Source: Maricaulis maris (GTDB taxonomy: Bacteria > Pseudomonadota > Alphaproteobacteria > Caulobacterales > Maricaulaceae). Taken from it: a stretch of DNA of 64,000 nucleotides. The notes under the pieces were generated by a model. It ran no database searches, was not told the origin of the DNA, and saw nothing but the letters and a program-made list of their open reading frames with translations. Position 1 is the first letter of the stretch; each line of letters opens with the position of its first letter. Shown here piece by piece: positions 16,648 through 25,583 of the stretch. Made by a program: the position numbers and the translations under genes. The stretch spans positions 2,915,501 through 2,979,500 of the forward strand of contig NZ_AP027270.1 in assembly GCF_036322705.1 (NCBI RefSeq), in the 5' to 3' direction.

Positions 16648-18672
16648 TCAGTCCCGTCCCCCCAGACCCGCGAGGAAAGCGCCGATCGGGTCTTCAGCCT
16701 GCCCGTCCCGGTCATCGGCGGCATCCGCGGCCCGTTGATCAGACAGGGGAAGGTTGGCGGTCTCGATCGCGAGCTGGCCCGCCATACCGGTCAGGGGTTG
16801 ATCCGGGCGGCTGCCAAGCCCGGTGCGGGGCGCCGCTTCGAGATACGCCTGGAAAATCCGCGCCGGCGGGCCGCCGCCAGTAGCGCGATCGGTCGGGGAA
16901 TTGTCATCATTGCCGGTCCACACGACCGTTACCAGCTCGCTGTTGAAGCCGGCAAACCAGGCGTCGCGGAACTCATTGGTCGTTCCGGTCTTGCCGCCAA
17001 TGACCAGACCGGGCACAGCCGCCCGGCGCCCGGTTCCCTCGCGGACATTGGTCAGGAAGAGATCGCGCATCCGGGCGCTCGTGCGGGCGTCCAGAACCAG
17101 TTCACCCGGCCGGGTTGGTGCGACATAGAGGGGTTCACCCTGCGCCGTCTCGATCCGCTCGATCCCGTAGGCACCAGCCCGAAGCCCGCCATTGGCAAAA
17201 GGCGTGTAGGCGGTTGCAAGTTCGAGTGGCGTGACCTCGAACACCCCCAGCGCCAGCGAGCGATCAACCCGCATCGGGCTCTCAATCCCCAGCCGTCGCG
17301 CCAGCCGGGCGACATGGCCGCGGCCGGTCTCCTCGGCAATCTGCACGGCGATCGAGTTGGAAGAACGGATGAAACCTTCGCGCAGGGTCATCTCGCCGCG
17401 GTATTCGTCATTGTAATTCTGTGGCGCCCAATCGCCGATCCGCACCGGCTCGTCCGTGCGGCGATCCTCCGGCGACAGACCCGCCTCGAACGCGGAGGCA
17501 TAGACAAACGGCTTGAACGCGGACCCGGGCTGGCGCTGGGCCAGCACCGCTCGGTTGAACTGGGACCGGGCATAGGATCGGCCACCGACCATGGCGCGAA
17601 CGCCACCATCATGCGCCAGCGATACCAGCGCGCCCTCGCCGGCACCCGACGCCAGCGTCTCGTCGTCCAGGATCAGGCTGACAGCGCGCTCGGCCGCGCG
17701 CTGGGCGTCGACATCCAGTGTCGTGTAGACAACCAGGTCGCCATGATCGAGGCCGGCGATCTGGCGCACCTGTTCAGCCGTCCAGTCGATGAAGTATTGC
17801 GCACCCTGGCTGGACGAGCCGCGCGAGACGCGGATCGGCGTCTGGGCGGCGGTCATCCGCTCTGCCTGTGTGATCCGGCCGGTCTGGGCCATCAGGTCGA
17901 GCACCACCGTTGCCCGCGCCGCGGCCCGCTGCGCATCATTGACCGGGCTGTAGCGCGAGGGGGCCTTGAGCAGCCCGGCCAGCAACGCAGCCTCGCCGAG
18001 ACCCAGCTCGCTGGCCGGGCGCGAGAAATAGCGCAGGGAAGCGGCTTCGACACCATAGGCACCACCGCCGAAATAGACGCGATTGAGGTAGAGCTCGAGA
18101 ATTTCGTCCTTGCTGAACCGGCTTTCGAGCCAGAAGGCGAGCATCATTTCCTGCACTTTGCGGCGTAGCGTGCGCTCGGGCGACAGAAACAGGTTCTTGG
18201 CCAGCTGCTGGGTCAGCGTCGAGCCCCCCTGCACGACGCGGCCGGCCCGCAGATTCGCGAACATGGCACGACCCAGACCGATGAAATCCACACCCGGGTG
18301 GCTGTAGAAGCGGCGATCCTCGACCGCCAGCACCGCATCAATCAGATAGTCCGGCAGCTCATCAATGGTGACCTCGTGCCCGTGCGCCGAGCCGCGTCGG
18401 GCGATCAGTGCGCCATTGTGGTCGAGAAAGGCGATTGTGGCGGTCCGCTCGATCGCCTGAAGCCCGTCCGTGTCAGGGAGATCGCGAGCGATCGAAACCA
18501 GCCAGCCGCCGAGGATAAGTGTGGCGATGATGGCCAGGCTAGCCGCCGTGCGGAACCAGGGAAAACCGCTTCCGCGCGCGCGCTTGCGACGCGCAGGACG
18601 TCGCTGTCCGCGCGAGGGTGCTGCCGAGCGGGCGCGCTGCGCCGCCTGAGATTTTCCGGGCCGGCGGGCCAT
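16648..18672 (-). CDS. Penicillin-binding protein 1A-type (class A PBP)
   Basis: Bifunctional peptidoglycan synthase of 674 residues. A basic cytoplasmic tail (RRPARRKRARG) precedes one membrane anchor. The glycosyltransferase domain has EDRRFYSHPGVD (catalytic Glu ~118) and GGSTLTQQLAKN. The transpeptidase domain has the active-site SAFK at ~384-387 (RQPGSAFKPF), the RSSNSIA motif (~436-442) and KTGTTN (GGKTGTTNEFRDAW). It resembles the PBP1A/PbpC-like enzymes of Caulobacterales. Two starts nine and eleven residues into the open frame are possible. I prefer the ATG at 18672, where GAGGA stands six bases ahead; the one at 18678 touches the GAGGA. The C-terminal tail is short and acidic. Confidence 0.93.
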   Translation of the reverse strand: MARRPGKSQAAQRARSAAPSRGQRRPARRKRARGSGFPWFRTAASLAIIATLILGGWLVSIARDLPDTDGLQAIERTATIAFLDHNGALIARRGSAHGHEVTIDELPDYLIDAVLAVEDRRFYSHPGVDFIGLGRAMFANLRAGRVVQGGSTLTQQLAKNLFLSPERTLRRKVQEMMLAFWLESRFSKDEILELYLNRVYFGGGAYGVEAASLRYFSRPASELGLGEAALLAGLLKAPSRYSPVNDAQRAAARATVVLDLMAQTGRITQAERMTAAQTPIRVSRGSSSQGAQYFIDWTAEQVRQIAGLDHGDLVVYTTLDVDAQRAAERAVSLILDDETLASGAGEGALVSLAHDGGVRAMVGGRSYARSQFNRAVLAQRQPGSAFKPFVYASAFEAGLSPEDRRTDEPVRIGDWAPQNYNDEYRGEMTLREGFIRSSNSIAVQIAEETGRGHVARLARRLGIESPMRVDRSLALGVFEVTPLELATAYTPFANGGLRAGAYGIERIETAQGEPLYVAPTRPGELVLDARTSARMRDLFLTNVREGTGRRAAVPGLVIGGKTGTTNEFRDAWFAGFNSELVTVVWTGNDDNSPTDRATGGGPPARIFQAYLEAAPRTGLGSRPDQPLTGMAGQLAIETANLPLSDQRAADAADDRDGQAEDPIGAFLAGLGGRD

Positions 18673-18803
18673 GCTCATTCCTCGTGACCAATCGTCAGGT
18701 TTCATCTGCGCGCAGCAGGGTTAATTCCCCATGAAGGCACGCGCTTGGGGGCTTGCGCTAAGCCCAAGCTGGCGGCACGATATGACCGAAGAGGGGCCTC
18801 ATC

Positions 18804-18983
18804 ATGTCAGTCAAGCGTTCACTTCTTGTCCTCGCCGTGCTCTTGGGCGCCGCCAGCCTGTCAGGCTGTATTGCGATCTATGACGGTACGGATGCCGTCT
18901 GCCCGCATGGCGACCCGAATGCGGATAACTGGCCCTATTGCGGTGGCGCCCCTCCGGGCGGGAACCAACCCTACGACAACTGA
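18804..18983 (+). CDS. Small lipoprotein, 59 aa
   Basis: A short reading frame with a textbook lipoprotein signal: MSVKRSLLVLAVLLGAASLSGC, lipobox LSGC with the lipidated Cys at residue 22. The mature peptide is only ~38 residues and rich in Pro, Gly, Asn and Asp, with two more cysteines (AVCPHGDPNADNWPYCGG) that could form a disulfide. GAGG lies about nine bases ahead of the ATG. The last 13 bases overlap the convergent antiporter gene. No homologous family is recognised; an envelope-associated small protein is all that can be said. Confidence 0.7.
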   Translation: MSVKRSLLVLAVLLGAASLSGCIAIYDGTDAVCPHGDPNADNWPYCGGAPPGGNQPYDN

Positions 18984-20842
18984 TCGGCCTCGCTGTCAGC
19001 CACGGCGAGCTCGGGCGGCGCGAAACAGATGATGATCGTGCCCGGCTGAGCCGGTGCGTCGCGCCCTGATCCCAGTAGGTGGAAACTGCCATTGGGCATA
19101 CGGGCGATCACCAGATCCGGCAGGTCGCCTACATCCTTGAGATAGGTCTCCAGCGGATAGGAGTCCGTCAGTTTCGTGTTGCGGAACCGCCAGCCCTGCC
19201 ACCAGTCGCGGGCCAGGCTGTCATAGCCACGGCCGCGCCGGATCAGGGTCCGGCCGCGGGCGGTGAAGGCGATGGCTCGCGGGTCATCCTCCACCTTCTC
19301 GGCATCAATGGGCCCGTCAAAGCCGGACAACTGGAAGACCCGGCTGCGCCCCAATTCCGGGCCGTAATCGATACAGACGAGCGCGTTGTAGGCGTCGTTC
19401 GGGGAGGCTGCGAGCAAGGCCGAGAAGCGGGCCGGTTCTAGCTGCCAGTCGGCCGCTTCCGACAGCACCTCGCCGTAATGAACCTCGTGACCGGCGAGGC
19501 GGGCCGCCCGCAGGCGGCGCCAGCTGGTATCAGCGATGGTGACGGGGACCTCGGCCTTCTTCAGCGCATCGGCCAGACCGAGGCTCCAGGGATTGGCGCC
19601 GACAATCAGGAGCCGTTCGGGACCGGACTGCGACAGGCCCAGGAGTTTGGCGAGGGGTGAAACCGCGAATCCACAGCCGAAGACGCTGATGAAAATGGTG
19701 ATGAAGACCAGCGGCGCGAGAATGGCCGCATCCTCGCGTCCGACCTCGATCAGGCTTGCTGCCAGATGCCCGGCGGCGGCGGCCGCGACAACCCCGCGCG
19801 GCCCGATCACCCCGACAAAGGCCGTCTCCTTGAGGTTCAGGCCCGAACCCAGGGTCGCCAGGGCAACGGTTACGGGCCGGACCACCAGGATGAACACCCC
19901 GACGAAAGCGAAATGCCAGGCATTGAGAGCCAGCAGATCGGCGGGGGCCAGATCCGCAGCCAGGACGACAAAGACACTGGCCACCAGGATGGAGGCGATC
20001 CCCTCCTTGAAGCGACGCATTTCCTCGATCGAGGCCAGGCGCGAATTCGCGACGACGAGGCCGAACAGGGTCACCGCGACAAGCCCGGTTTCATTGGCGA
20101 GCGCGTCGGCAACCGAGAAACAGACCAGAACCGACGCCAGCACCAGGGGGGCCTTCATCGGCTCGGGAACCCAGCCGCGCCGGAAGGCGCGCGACAGGCC
20201 TGCGCCGAAACCATAGCCCAGCGCGGCCCCGATCAGTGCCCCGAAGGCCAGCGCCATACCCGCTTGCACCCAATCCTGGCCAAGCGCGGTCTGGCGGATT
20301 GCCTCGAACACAAAGACCGCGGACAGGGCCCCGATCGGATCATTGACGATCCCCTCCCATTTGAGGACAGACGCGATCCGGCCCGGCAGCTTGGCCTGCC
20401 GCAGGAGCGGCAGGACCACGGTCGGCCCGGTCGTGGTCAGCAGCGCCCCGATCATGGCCGACAAGTCCCAGGCGAGGCCGGCAACATAGTGCAGGGCGAG
20501 CACCGCACCGGCCCACCCAAGCGGGTAACCGAGAAAAACCATCCGGCGCACCGGCCCCGAGGCATCACGCAGCTCGCGGAAATTCAGGGTGATCCCGCCC
20601 TCGAACAGGATGACCGCCACGGCGAGCGCGATCATCGGGCGCAGATAATCACCAAAGACCGCAGAGGGGTGAACGAGGGGCGTGCCGGCGACAAAGGCCC
20701 AGATCGGTCCAAGGATCAGGCCCGCGCCCATCATCAAGACGATGGACGGCCAGCGCAGGCGCCAGGCGAGCCATTGGGCGGCGACTCCTGAACCGGCGAT
20801 GAGCGCGATGGTCAGGGTGAGGTCAGGTCCGGTCTCTATCAT
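18971..20842 (-). CDS. CPA1-family Na+/H+ antiporter with C-terminal TrkA-N-like domain
   Basis: A 623-residue protein. The N-terminal ~400 residues have 12-13 hydrophobic segments with the CPA1 signatures LFEGGITLNFRELR, TTTGPTVVLPLL, WEGIVNDPIGALSAVF (the ND pair) and GPRGVVAAAAAGHLA. After the membrane part comes a Rossmann-like segment, ERLLIVGANPWSLGLADALKKAEVPVTIAD, typical of a nucleotide-binding RCK/TrkA-N domain, and then ~150 more cytosolic residues with a TrkA-C-like end. It probably exchanges Na+ or K+ for protons, gated by nucleotide (inference). The start is the ATG giving MIETGPDLTL; an upstream open stretch is arginine-rich and unlikely. It is divergent from a small membrane-protein gene. 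Confidence 0.92.
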   Translation of the reverse strand: MIETGPDLTLTIALIAGSGVAAQWLAWRLRWPSIVLMMGAGLILGPIWAFVAGTPLVHPSAVFGDYLRPMIALAVAVILFEGGITLNFRELRDASGPVRRMVFLGYPLGWAGAVLALHYVAGLAWDLSAMIGALLTTTGPTVVLPLLRQAKLPGRIASVLKWEGIVNDPIGALSAVFVFEAIRQTALGQDWVQAGMALAFGALIGAALGYGFGAGLSRAFRRGWVPEPMKAPLVLASVLVCFSVADALANETGLVAVTLFGLVVANSRLASIEEMRRFKEGIASILVASVFVVLAADLAPADLLALNAWHFAFVGVFILVVRPVTVALATLGSGLNLKETAFVGVIGPRGVVAAAAAGHLAASLIEVGREDAAILAPLVFITIFISVFGCGFAVSPLAKLLGLSQSGPERLLIVGANPWSLGLADALKKAEVPVTIADTSWRRLRAARLAGHEVHYGEVLSEAADWQLEPARFSALLAASPNDAYNALVCIDYGPELGRSRVFQLSGFDGPIDAEKVEDDPRAIAFTARGRTLIRRGRGYDSLARDWWQGWRFRNTKLTDSYPLETYLKDVGDLPDLVIARMPNGSFHLLGSGRDAPAQPGTIIICFAPPELAVADSEADQLS

Positions 20843-20908
20843 GGTGATCGTGTTAGCGCGTTTCGTTGCATTCGTCGCCCCGCGGGCGGCACACCCGGAG
20901 AGGCTGAA

Positions 20909-21166
20909 ATGGAAACCCTGCCGCACGAGGCCCAACTGGCCCTGACATCATTCCTCGCGGCCCTGGCCATCGGCGGCCCCGTGGCTGTCCTGGGGACCGA
21001 CAAGGCCGTCTCGCTCGCAGGCCTGGTGGCCCGCTTCGTGATCCGGCGCCGGCTCTTGACCAGCCTTTTGATCAGCCTGGTCGGCGGGGCCGGCATGATC
21101 GGCTCGGGCCTTTTAGGCCAGGGCGGCGCGCGAGTCGCGGGCCTTGTCAGCGGCTTCCTCGTCTAG
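20909..21166 (+). CDS. Small membrane protein, 85 aa
   Basis: An 85-residue reading frame with two hydrophobic segments, one after METLPHEAQ (ALTSFLAALAIGGPVAVLG) and one in the C-terminal half (LLTSLLISLVGGAGMIGSGLL), joined by a basic loop (RFVIRRR). GGAGAGG lies seven bases upstream of the ATG. It is divergent from the antiporter by ~66 bases. Its TAG stop is shared with the opposing 21163-21705 gene in a CTAG overlap, seen at other real gene ends here. No family recognised. Confidence 0.55.
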   Translation: METLPHEAQLALTSFLAALAIGGPVAVLGTDKAVSLAGLVARFVIRRRLLTSLLISLVGGAGMIGSGLLGQGGARVAGLVSGFLV

Positions 21167-21705
21167 CCCGCCCCTGGCCCGGCACCCGGCTCGGCATGCA
21201 CCAGTTCGAAGCCGATCATACGCCCGCCATAATCGCCATTCTCATACAGATCCGCCTGATCGCTGAACCAGGCGATCAGGTGGGTATGCAGACGCTCGAA
21301 CACGGTCGTGAGGTCGGCGTCCTCGACCGGCAGTTCGAGATCAAAGACCGGGCCGTTCATGATCGAAATCTCGACATGATGACCCTTCTTGGCGCAGCTC
21401 AGCACGAGGCGGGTCCAGTCGCCGGTTCGCGACACCTTTACCGCAAGCCCGAAGCCGATAGCCCCAAGCGGCAGAAAGCCGGCCCCGGAAACCGAGAAGG
21501 CTCCGGACTGGTAGGGCTGCGGCGTCCATTCCCCCTCGGGCGGCACCAGGTACACGCAGATACCGTCCTCGGCCCCGAGGAAGCGGCAAAACCCTGTGGA
21601 GATGTTCTCCGCCACGGAGCGGATCACCGCATAATTATCCAGGGAGCAAACGCCATAGCGCTCGGCCGCATCGGCCAACTCGTCAAACCGGGTCCTGTCG
21701 CGCAT
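21163..21705 (-). CDS. Hypothetical protein, 180 aa
   Basis: A soluble 180-residue protein not recognised from any family. It begins MRDRTRFDELADAAERYGVCSLDNYAVIRSVAENI. A central beta-rich part follows (ICVYLVPPEGEWTPQPYQSGAFSVSGAGFLPLGAIGFGLAVKV). The C-terminal segment TVFERLHTHLIAWFSDQADLYENGDYGGRMIGFELV could be a helix plus strand. There is no signal peptide or membrane segment. It ends in a proline/glycine tail. The ATG is 62 bases from the divergent glpQ-like gene. Coding is supported by normal composition and by the CTAG stop overlap with the convergent gene. Confidence 0.65.
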   Translation of the reverse strand: MRDRTRFDELADAAERYGVCSLDNYAVIRSVAENISTGFCRFLGAEDGICVYLVPPEGEWTPQPYQSGAFSVSGAGFLPLGAIGFGLAVKVSRTGDWTRLVLSCAKKGHHVEISIMNGPVFDLELPVEDADLTTVFERLHTHLIAWFSDQADLYENGDYGGRMIGFELVHAEPGAGPGAG

Positions 21706-21767
21706 TTGTCACTCCCGTGCGATACCGGCACAGGCTAGTGTATCAAAGCCGAAACCGGGAGGGGGCC

Positions 21768-22763
21768 ATGCGACAAATCTTTATGGGCATTGGGATTCTG
21801 GCGGGCCTAGCGGCCTGTACACCAGCCGAGGACGCGCAAATGCCACACGTCTGGACGACGTTGAACGGCCAAGCCCCGCTGGTGATCGCGCATCGTGGTG
21901 CCAGCGGTGAGCGCCCGGAACACACCCTTGAAGGCTACACGCTGGCGATCGAACAGGGCGCTGATGTGATCGAGCCCGATCTGGTCATGACGTCCGACGG
22001 CGTGCTCGTGGTCCGCCACGATCATTATCTCTCGACAACGACCGATGTCGCGGACCACCCCGAATTCGCCGACCGACGGCGCACCCAGGGCGATCAAACC
22101 GACTGGTGGGTGGAGGACTTCACCTTCGAGGAAATCCGCACCCTTCGCGCTCGCCAGCCCTGGCCGCAACGTGACCAGAGCTTCAATGATCAGTTCCTGA
22201 TTCCGACCTTTGAAGAGGTGCTGGACCTGGCCGCTGCCCACGGCGTGCGAACCGAACCGGAAGTCAAAGTGCCGGGTCATTTCGCCGCGATCGGCCTCGA
22301 CCCCCTGCCTGAACTCGTCCGCATCCTGCGCGAGCGTGATCTTGATGGCGCTGATGCCTCAACATCGATCCAGTGTTTCGAACCGGAATTTCTCGCCCGG
22401 CTGGATGGTGAGGTCGAGACCCCGCTGCTGATGCTGGTCTTCCCGATGATCGAGCTGGATCCGACCGCGGACCCGCTCACCCCCACCGTGGCGCTCGCCG
22501 ATGCGGCCGGGTTTGCCGACGGGGTCGGTCCGAGCAAGTCGCTGATCATCACCCCCGATGGCGGGGACACCGGCTTTGTCGCCGCGGCTCACGCCCTCGG
22601 CCTCGCCGTCCACCCCTGGACCTTCCGTGACGATGTCCCGGTCGCAGAGGGCGTCGATGTCGAGACCGAGCTGCGGCAGGTTTACGCCCTCGGTGTGGAT
22701 GGCGTGTTTGCCGACTTCCCGGCCACCGCCCTGCGGGTTCGCTCGGAGATGAGCGGGGACTAG
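21768..22763 (+). CDS. glpQ: Glycerophosphodiester phosphodiesterase, lipoprotein
   Basis: Periplasmic GlpQ-type enzyme hydrolysing glycerophosphodiesters to glycerol-3-phosphate and an alcohol. The ATG at 21768 gives a lipoprotein signal, MRQIFMGIGILAGLAAC (lipobox LAAC, Cys17). The TIM-barrel GDPD motifs follow: IAHRGASGERPEHTLEGY, GADVIEPDLVMTSDGVLVVRHDH (metal-binding Glu and Asp plus catalytic His), EPEVKVP and the closing GVDGVFADFP. An insert with TDVADHPEFADRRR is characteristic of the longer GlpQ form. Length is 331 residues. GGGAGG precedes the ATG. An 11-bp hairpin terminator lies downstream, shared with the cold-shock gene. Confidence 0.93.
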   Translation: MRQIFMGIGILAGLAACTPAEDAQMPHVWTTLNGQAPLVIAHRGASGERPEHTLEGYTLAIEQGADVIEPDLVMTSDGVLVVRHDHYLSTTTDVADHPEFADRRRTQGDQTDWWVEDFTFEEIRTLRARQPWPQRDQSFNDQFLIPTFEEVLDLAAAHGVRTEPEVKVPGHFAAIGLDPLPELVRILRERDLDGADASTSIQCFEPEFLARLDGEVETPLLMLVFPMIELDPTADPLTPTVALADAAGFADGVGPSKSLIITPDGGDTGFVAAAHALGLAVHPWTFRDDVPVAEGVDVETELRQVYALGVDGVFADFPATALRVRSEMSGD

Positions 22764-22816
22764 TGTGTCAAGCCTGACCGGCGCGAACAGACAGGGGCAA
22801 AAGGAAAGACGGCTGC

Positions 22817-22860
22817 CCAAAGAAAAACGGCGCGGAGCTTTCGCTCCGCGCCGCCTTCTA
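22817..22860. terminator. Bidirectional hairpin terminator between glpQ and the csp gene
   Basis: CGGCGCGGAGC (22828-22838) and GCTCCGCGCCG (22843-22853) form a perfect 11-bp stem with a four-base loop. On the minus strand it is followed by TTTTTCTTTGG, a good tract for the csp gene. On the plus strand only CCTTCT follows. Confidence 0.85.
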
Positions 22861-22883
22861 GATCTTGCGATCCCTGAACTGCC

Positions 22884-23096
22884 TTAGTCGGCAAGCTGCA
22901 GGTCAACCGCCTTCGGACCCTTGCCGCGACGATCCGGCTCGGTTTCGAAGGAGACTTTCTGGCCATCGCTCAGACCCGGCAGACCAGAGGCCTGGACGGC
23001 AGAGATGTGCACGAAGACGTCATCGCCGCCCTCGTCCGGGGTGATGAAGCCAAAGCCTTTGCTTTGGTTGAAGAATTTAACGACACCTGTAGCCAT
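22884..23096 (-). CDS. Cold-shock domain protein (CspA family)
   Basis: A 70-residue single cold-shock domain RNA chaperone. RNP1 is KGFGFITP and RNP2 is VFVHIS, inside the usual start [17 protein letters not shown]. The C-terminal part [23 protein letters not shown] is a typical strand 4/5 ending. The start at 23096 gives the normal family length; a longer open frame upstream is most likely untranslated leader. The ~130 bases upstream may hold a structured 5' leader as in other csp messages, but I could not identify a cold-box. Which family member it is cannot be told. Confidence 0.95.
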   Translation of the reverse strand: MATGVVKFFNQSKGFGFITPDEGGDDVFVHISAVQASGLPGLSDGQKVSFETEPDRRGKGPKAVDLQLAD

Positions 23097-23395
23097 TAGA
23101 GGGAACCTTCCCAGTATGCATGCCCCGCGTCCGGACATAAAATTGAAGCCGTGCCAGCGTCCTGACACCGATATTACGGACGTAGAAAGTCGGGGAAGGC
23201 TGAAGTCTATGGGTCCGATGGGACCCTGTCATGGAAGACCATGAACAGGCATCGGGTAGGCGATCAGTATTCCGTCCGGCCAGTTCGGCCGCCCGTCCGG
23301 GGTTTTATGCGCACGAAATCGGGCTCAAGGCAAATGAAACTCCAGTGGCGCTTTCCAGTCGGGGCTGCATAATCAAGCGTGGGAGACCTTTGCAA
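23097..23395. other. Intergenic region upstream of csp and the 196-aa gene
   Basis: About 300 bases between divergently transcribed genes. It must hold both promoters and probably the csp leader. No strong -35/-10 pair, hairpin or small gene could be supported by eye. Confidence 0.4.
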
Positions 23396-23986
23396 ATGAC
23401 CGTTCATGACCGGAACCAGTACATCCTCTCTCTCGGCGCTGTTGCGATGTCGGCCATCGCACTGTTGTTTGCATTCCTGGAACTTCGGTCCTCTGATCGG
23501 CAGCTCGACACATCGGTCTGGCCCTATGTCGACACGTCTTTTTCGCTGAATGCCAATTCGGCCAGCCTGACGCTCGCCAACAAGGGGCTTGGCCCGGCGC
23601 TGATCCATGAATTCCGCGTCCTCCATAACGGAGTCGAAATCCGTCATCCGCTTGAGCTGCCGCAATTCGCTGATGGGCGGGGCGGCAATTACTCGGTGAC
23701 TACCGCGTCAGCGCCCGGCTCGGTGCTCGCGGTCGGTGAGGAGCTGACCTCCTTTGAGATTCGCGGCGAGAATGTCGGCCTCGGCATGGAGGCGGCTTTG
23801 CGGGATATTCAGATCGAGCTCTGCTATTGCTCCATCAACGGCGCCTGCTGGAGCAACCACTCGCAGGCCAATTTCCGCGAGCCGGTCGCCGCCTGTGCAG
23901 ACCAGGACGTCGACATCGGTGATGCCCTCGACATTTTTCGCGAAACCAATAGCGATGTCTCGCCACAGGCCGAGGACACACCATGA
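23396..23986 (+). CDS. Membrane-anchored hypothetical protein, 196 aa
   Basis: One N-terminal membrane segment (YILSLGAVAMSAIALLFAFLELRSS) is followed by ~160 residues predicted outside the cytoplasm. The segment DTSVWPYVDTSFSLNANSASLTLANKGLGPALIHEFRV looks like a beta-sandwich start. It occurs in unannotated proteins in which the phrase NKGLGPA and a W-P-Y-V/L motif follow a single helix, but I cannot name the family. Three cysteines lie close together (ELCYCSINGACWSN). The ATG at 23396 is chosen because GGGAG is 14-15 bases upstream and it places the helix at the N terminus; an in-frame upstream extension is basic and unlikely. The stop overlaps the next start in ATGA. Confidence 0.65.
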   Translation: MTVHDRNQYILSLGAVAMSAIALLFAFLELRSSDRQLDTSVWPYVDTSFSLNANSASLTLANKGLGPALIHEFRVLHNGVEIRHPLELPQFADGRGGNYSVTTASAPGSVLAVGEELTSFEIRGENVGLGMEAALRDIQIELCYCSINGACWSNHSQANFREPVAACADQDVDIGDALDIFRETNSDVSPQAEDTP

Positions 23987-24294
23987 CCCGCCGCCGCTTT
24001 CTTGAGCGCACCCGCCGCAACCGGGACCGCCAGGCCGAAGCCGGTCGCGGCTTCAATCCGGCCGGCATGATCCGGCTGGCCTTCTTCGGGGTGGCGCTGG
24101 TGGTCGCGGCAGCGGTCTATGTGGGTTTCTGGCGTCAGGGCGAGACGATCTATGACGGGCCGTGGGGCGTGATGCAGCGGCTGATCACCCCACTCTTCCT
24201 CGGTATCAACGCGCTGGACCTCATCGTGATCCTGACCGTCGGCCTGATCGCCTGGCGCATCTGGGCCCGCATGAAGCGACCGCCCCGCGACTGA
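23983..24294 (+). CDS. Small two-helix membrane protein, 103 aa
   Basis: A very basic N-terminal segment (MTRRRFLERTRRNRDRQAEAGRG) is followed by two hydrophobic helices (IRLAFFGVALVVAAAVYVGF and LGINALDLIVILTVGLIAWRI) and a basic end. Translation is coupled to the upstream 196-aa gene by an ATGA overlap, so the two products likely act together. No family recognised. Confidence 0.65.
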   Translation: MTRRRFLERTRRNRDRQAEAGRGFNPAGMIRLAFFGVALVVAAAVYVGFWRQGETIYDGPWGVMQRLITPLFLGINALDLIVILTVGLIAWRIWARMKRPPRD

Positions 24295-24459
24295 TCCAGC
24301 CGCCGGGGAAATGGCGCGGCTCAGGGCTGTTTTGACCCCATCCGCGGGCGTTCCGGCCGCCATACCGCAAAATCATCCTAGCCAGCCCCTGCATGCGGGT
24401 TTATGTGCTGCGACACTGAATGGGGGGCTTCTCCCGGGTCTTTGAAAGGTGAAGTGGCA

Positions 24460-25479
24460 ATGGGCGTCAAAGTTGCAGTGTTCGGAGCAACCGGAGCGGT
24501 GGGCAAGGAAATGCTCACCATTCTCGCGGAACGCCTCTTCCCGGCCGAGGAAGTCCATGCGCTTGCCAGCCGCAAGTCGATGGGCGTCGAACTGTCCTAT
24601 GGCGACACCACCTTGCGCTGCAAGAATGCCGAGACGTTCGACTTCTCCAGCGTCGATCTTGTGCTGATGTCCGCCGGGGGTGACGTGTCCAGGGAGTGGA
24701 CGCCGAAGATTACCAAGGCCGGCGCCATCGTCGTCGACAATTCCTCGGCCTGGCGTATGGATCCGGACGTCCCGCTGGTCGTGCCGGAGGTCAATCTCGA
24801 CGCGCTCGACGGCGTGAAGAAGAAGGGCATTGTCGCCAATCCGAATTGCTCGACCATCCAGCTGGTCGTGGCGCTCAAGCCGATCCATGACCGGGTCGGC
24901 ATCAAGCGTGTCAACTGCGCCACCTACCAGGCCGTGTCGGGTGCCGGTCAGGCCGCAATGGACGAACTCTGGGTCCAGACCAAGGGCATCTACGTCAATG
25001 ACTCGGTGAACCCCGAGGCCTTCACCAAGCAGATTGCCTTCAACGTCATTCCCCACATCGACGTCTTCATGGAAGACGGCTCCACCAAGGAAGAGTGGAA
25101 GATGATGATGGAGACGAAGAAGATCCTCGACTCCAAGATCAAGCTGTTCGCGACCTGTGTCCGCGTCCCGGTCTTTGTTGGCCACTCGATCGCCACGCAT
25201 CTCGAGCTGAACGCGCCGATGTCGGCCGATGAGGCCCGCAATCTCCTGCGCGAAAGCCCTGGCCTGATGGTCATCGACAAGCGCGAGGACGAGGGCTACG
25301 TGACCCCGGTCGAGTGCGTCGGCGAATTCGCCACCTTTGTCTCCCGCGTGCGCGAGGACCCGACCGTCGAGAATGGCCTGGCGATGTGGGTTGTCGCCGA
25401 CAATCTGCGCAAGGGCGCCGCCCTGAACGCCGTGCAGATCGCCGAAGGCCTGCTGAACAAGGGCCTCCTGAGCCATTGA
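24460..25479 (+). CDS. asd: Aspartate-semialdehyde dehydrogenase
   Basis: NADPH-dependent enzyme of the aspartate pathway to lysine/DAP, threonine and methionine. It is 339 residues long. Features are the N-terminal nucleotide site AVFGATGAVGKEML, catalytic Cys130 in NPNCSTIQ, the substrate region YQAVSGAGQAAMDEL, the HIDVFMEDGSTKEEWKMMMET segment and the C-terminal VVADNLRKGAALNAVQIAE. GGTGAAG stands upstream of the ATG at 24460. The frame is open a little further back, but MGVKVAVFGATGAVG is the conserved start. It appears to be monocistronic. Confidence 0.97.
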   Translation: MGVKVAVFGATGAVGKEMLTILAERLFPAEEVHALASRKSMGVELSYGDTTLRCKNAETFDFSSVDLVLMSAGGDVSREWTPKITKAGAIVVDNSSAWRMDPDVPLVVPEVNLDALDGVKKKGIVANPNCSTIQLVVALKPIHDRVGIKRVNCATYQAVSGAGQAAMDELWVQTKGIYVNDSVNPEAFTKQIAFNVIPHIDVFMEDGSTKEEWKMMMETKKILDSKIKLFATCVRVPVFVGHSIATHLELNAPMSADEARNLLRESPGLMVIDKREDEGYVTPVECVGEFATFVSRVREDPTVENGLAMWVVADNLRKGAALNAVQIAEGLLNKGLLSH

Positions 25480-25583
25480 TCCGGCTGCGCAGGGCGGCGC
25501 AAACCCGCCTTGCGCAAAATCCGGGTCGCCATTTTGTGACGGGCGACCTATGTGCGTCGGATCGCACTGCCCGAGGAGCCCGC

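Noticed and set aside
16645-18168. A 507-codon plus-strand frame opposite the class A PBP gene
   Set aside because: The minus strand encodes all PBP motifs. The plus frame has no family signature.
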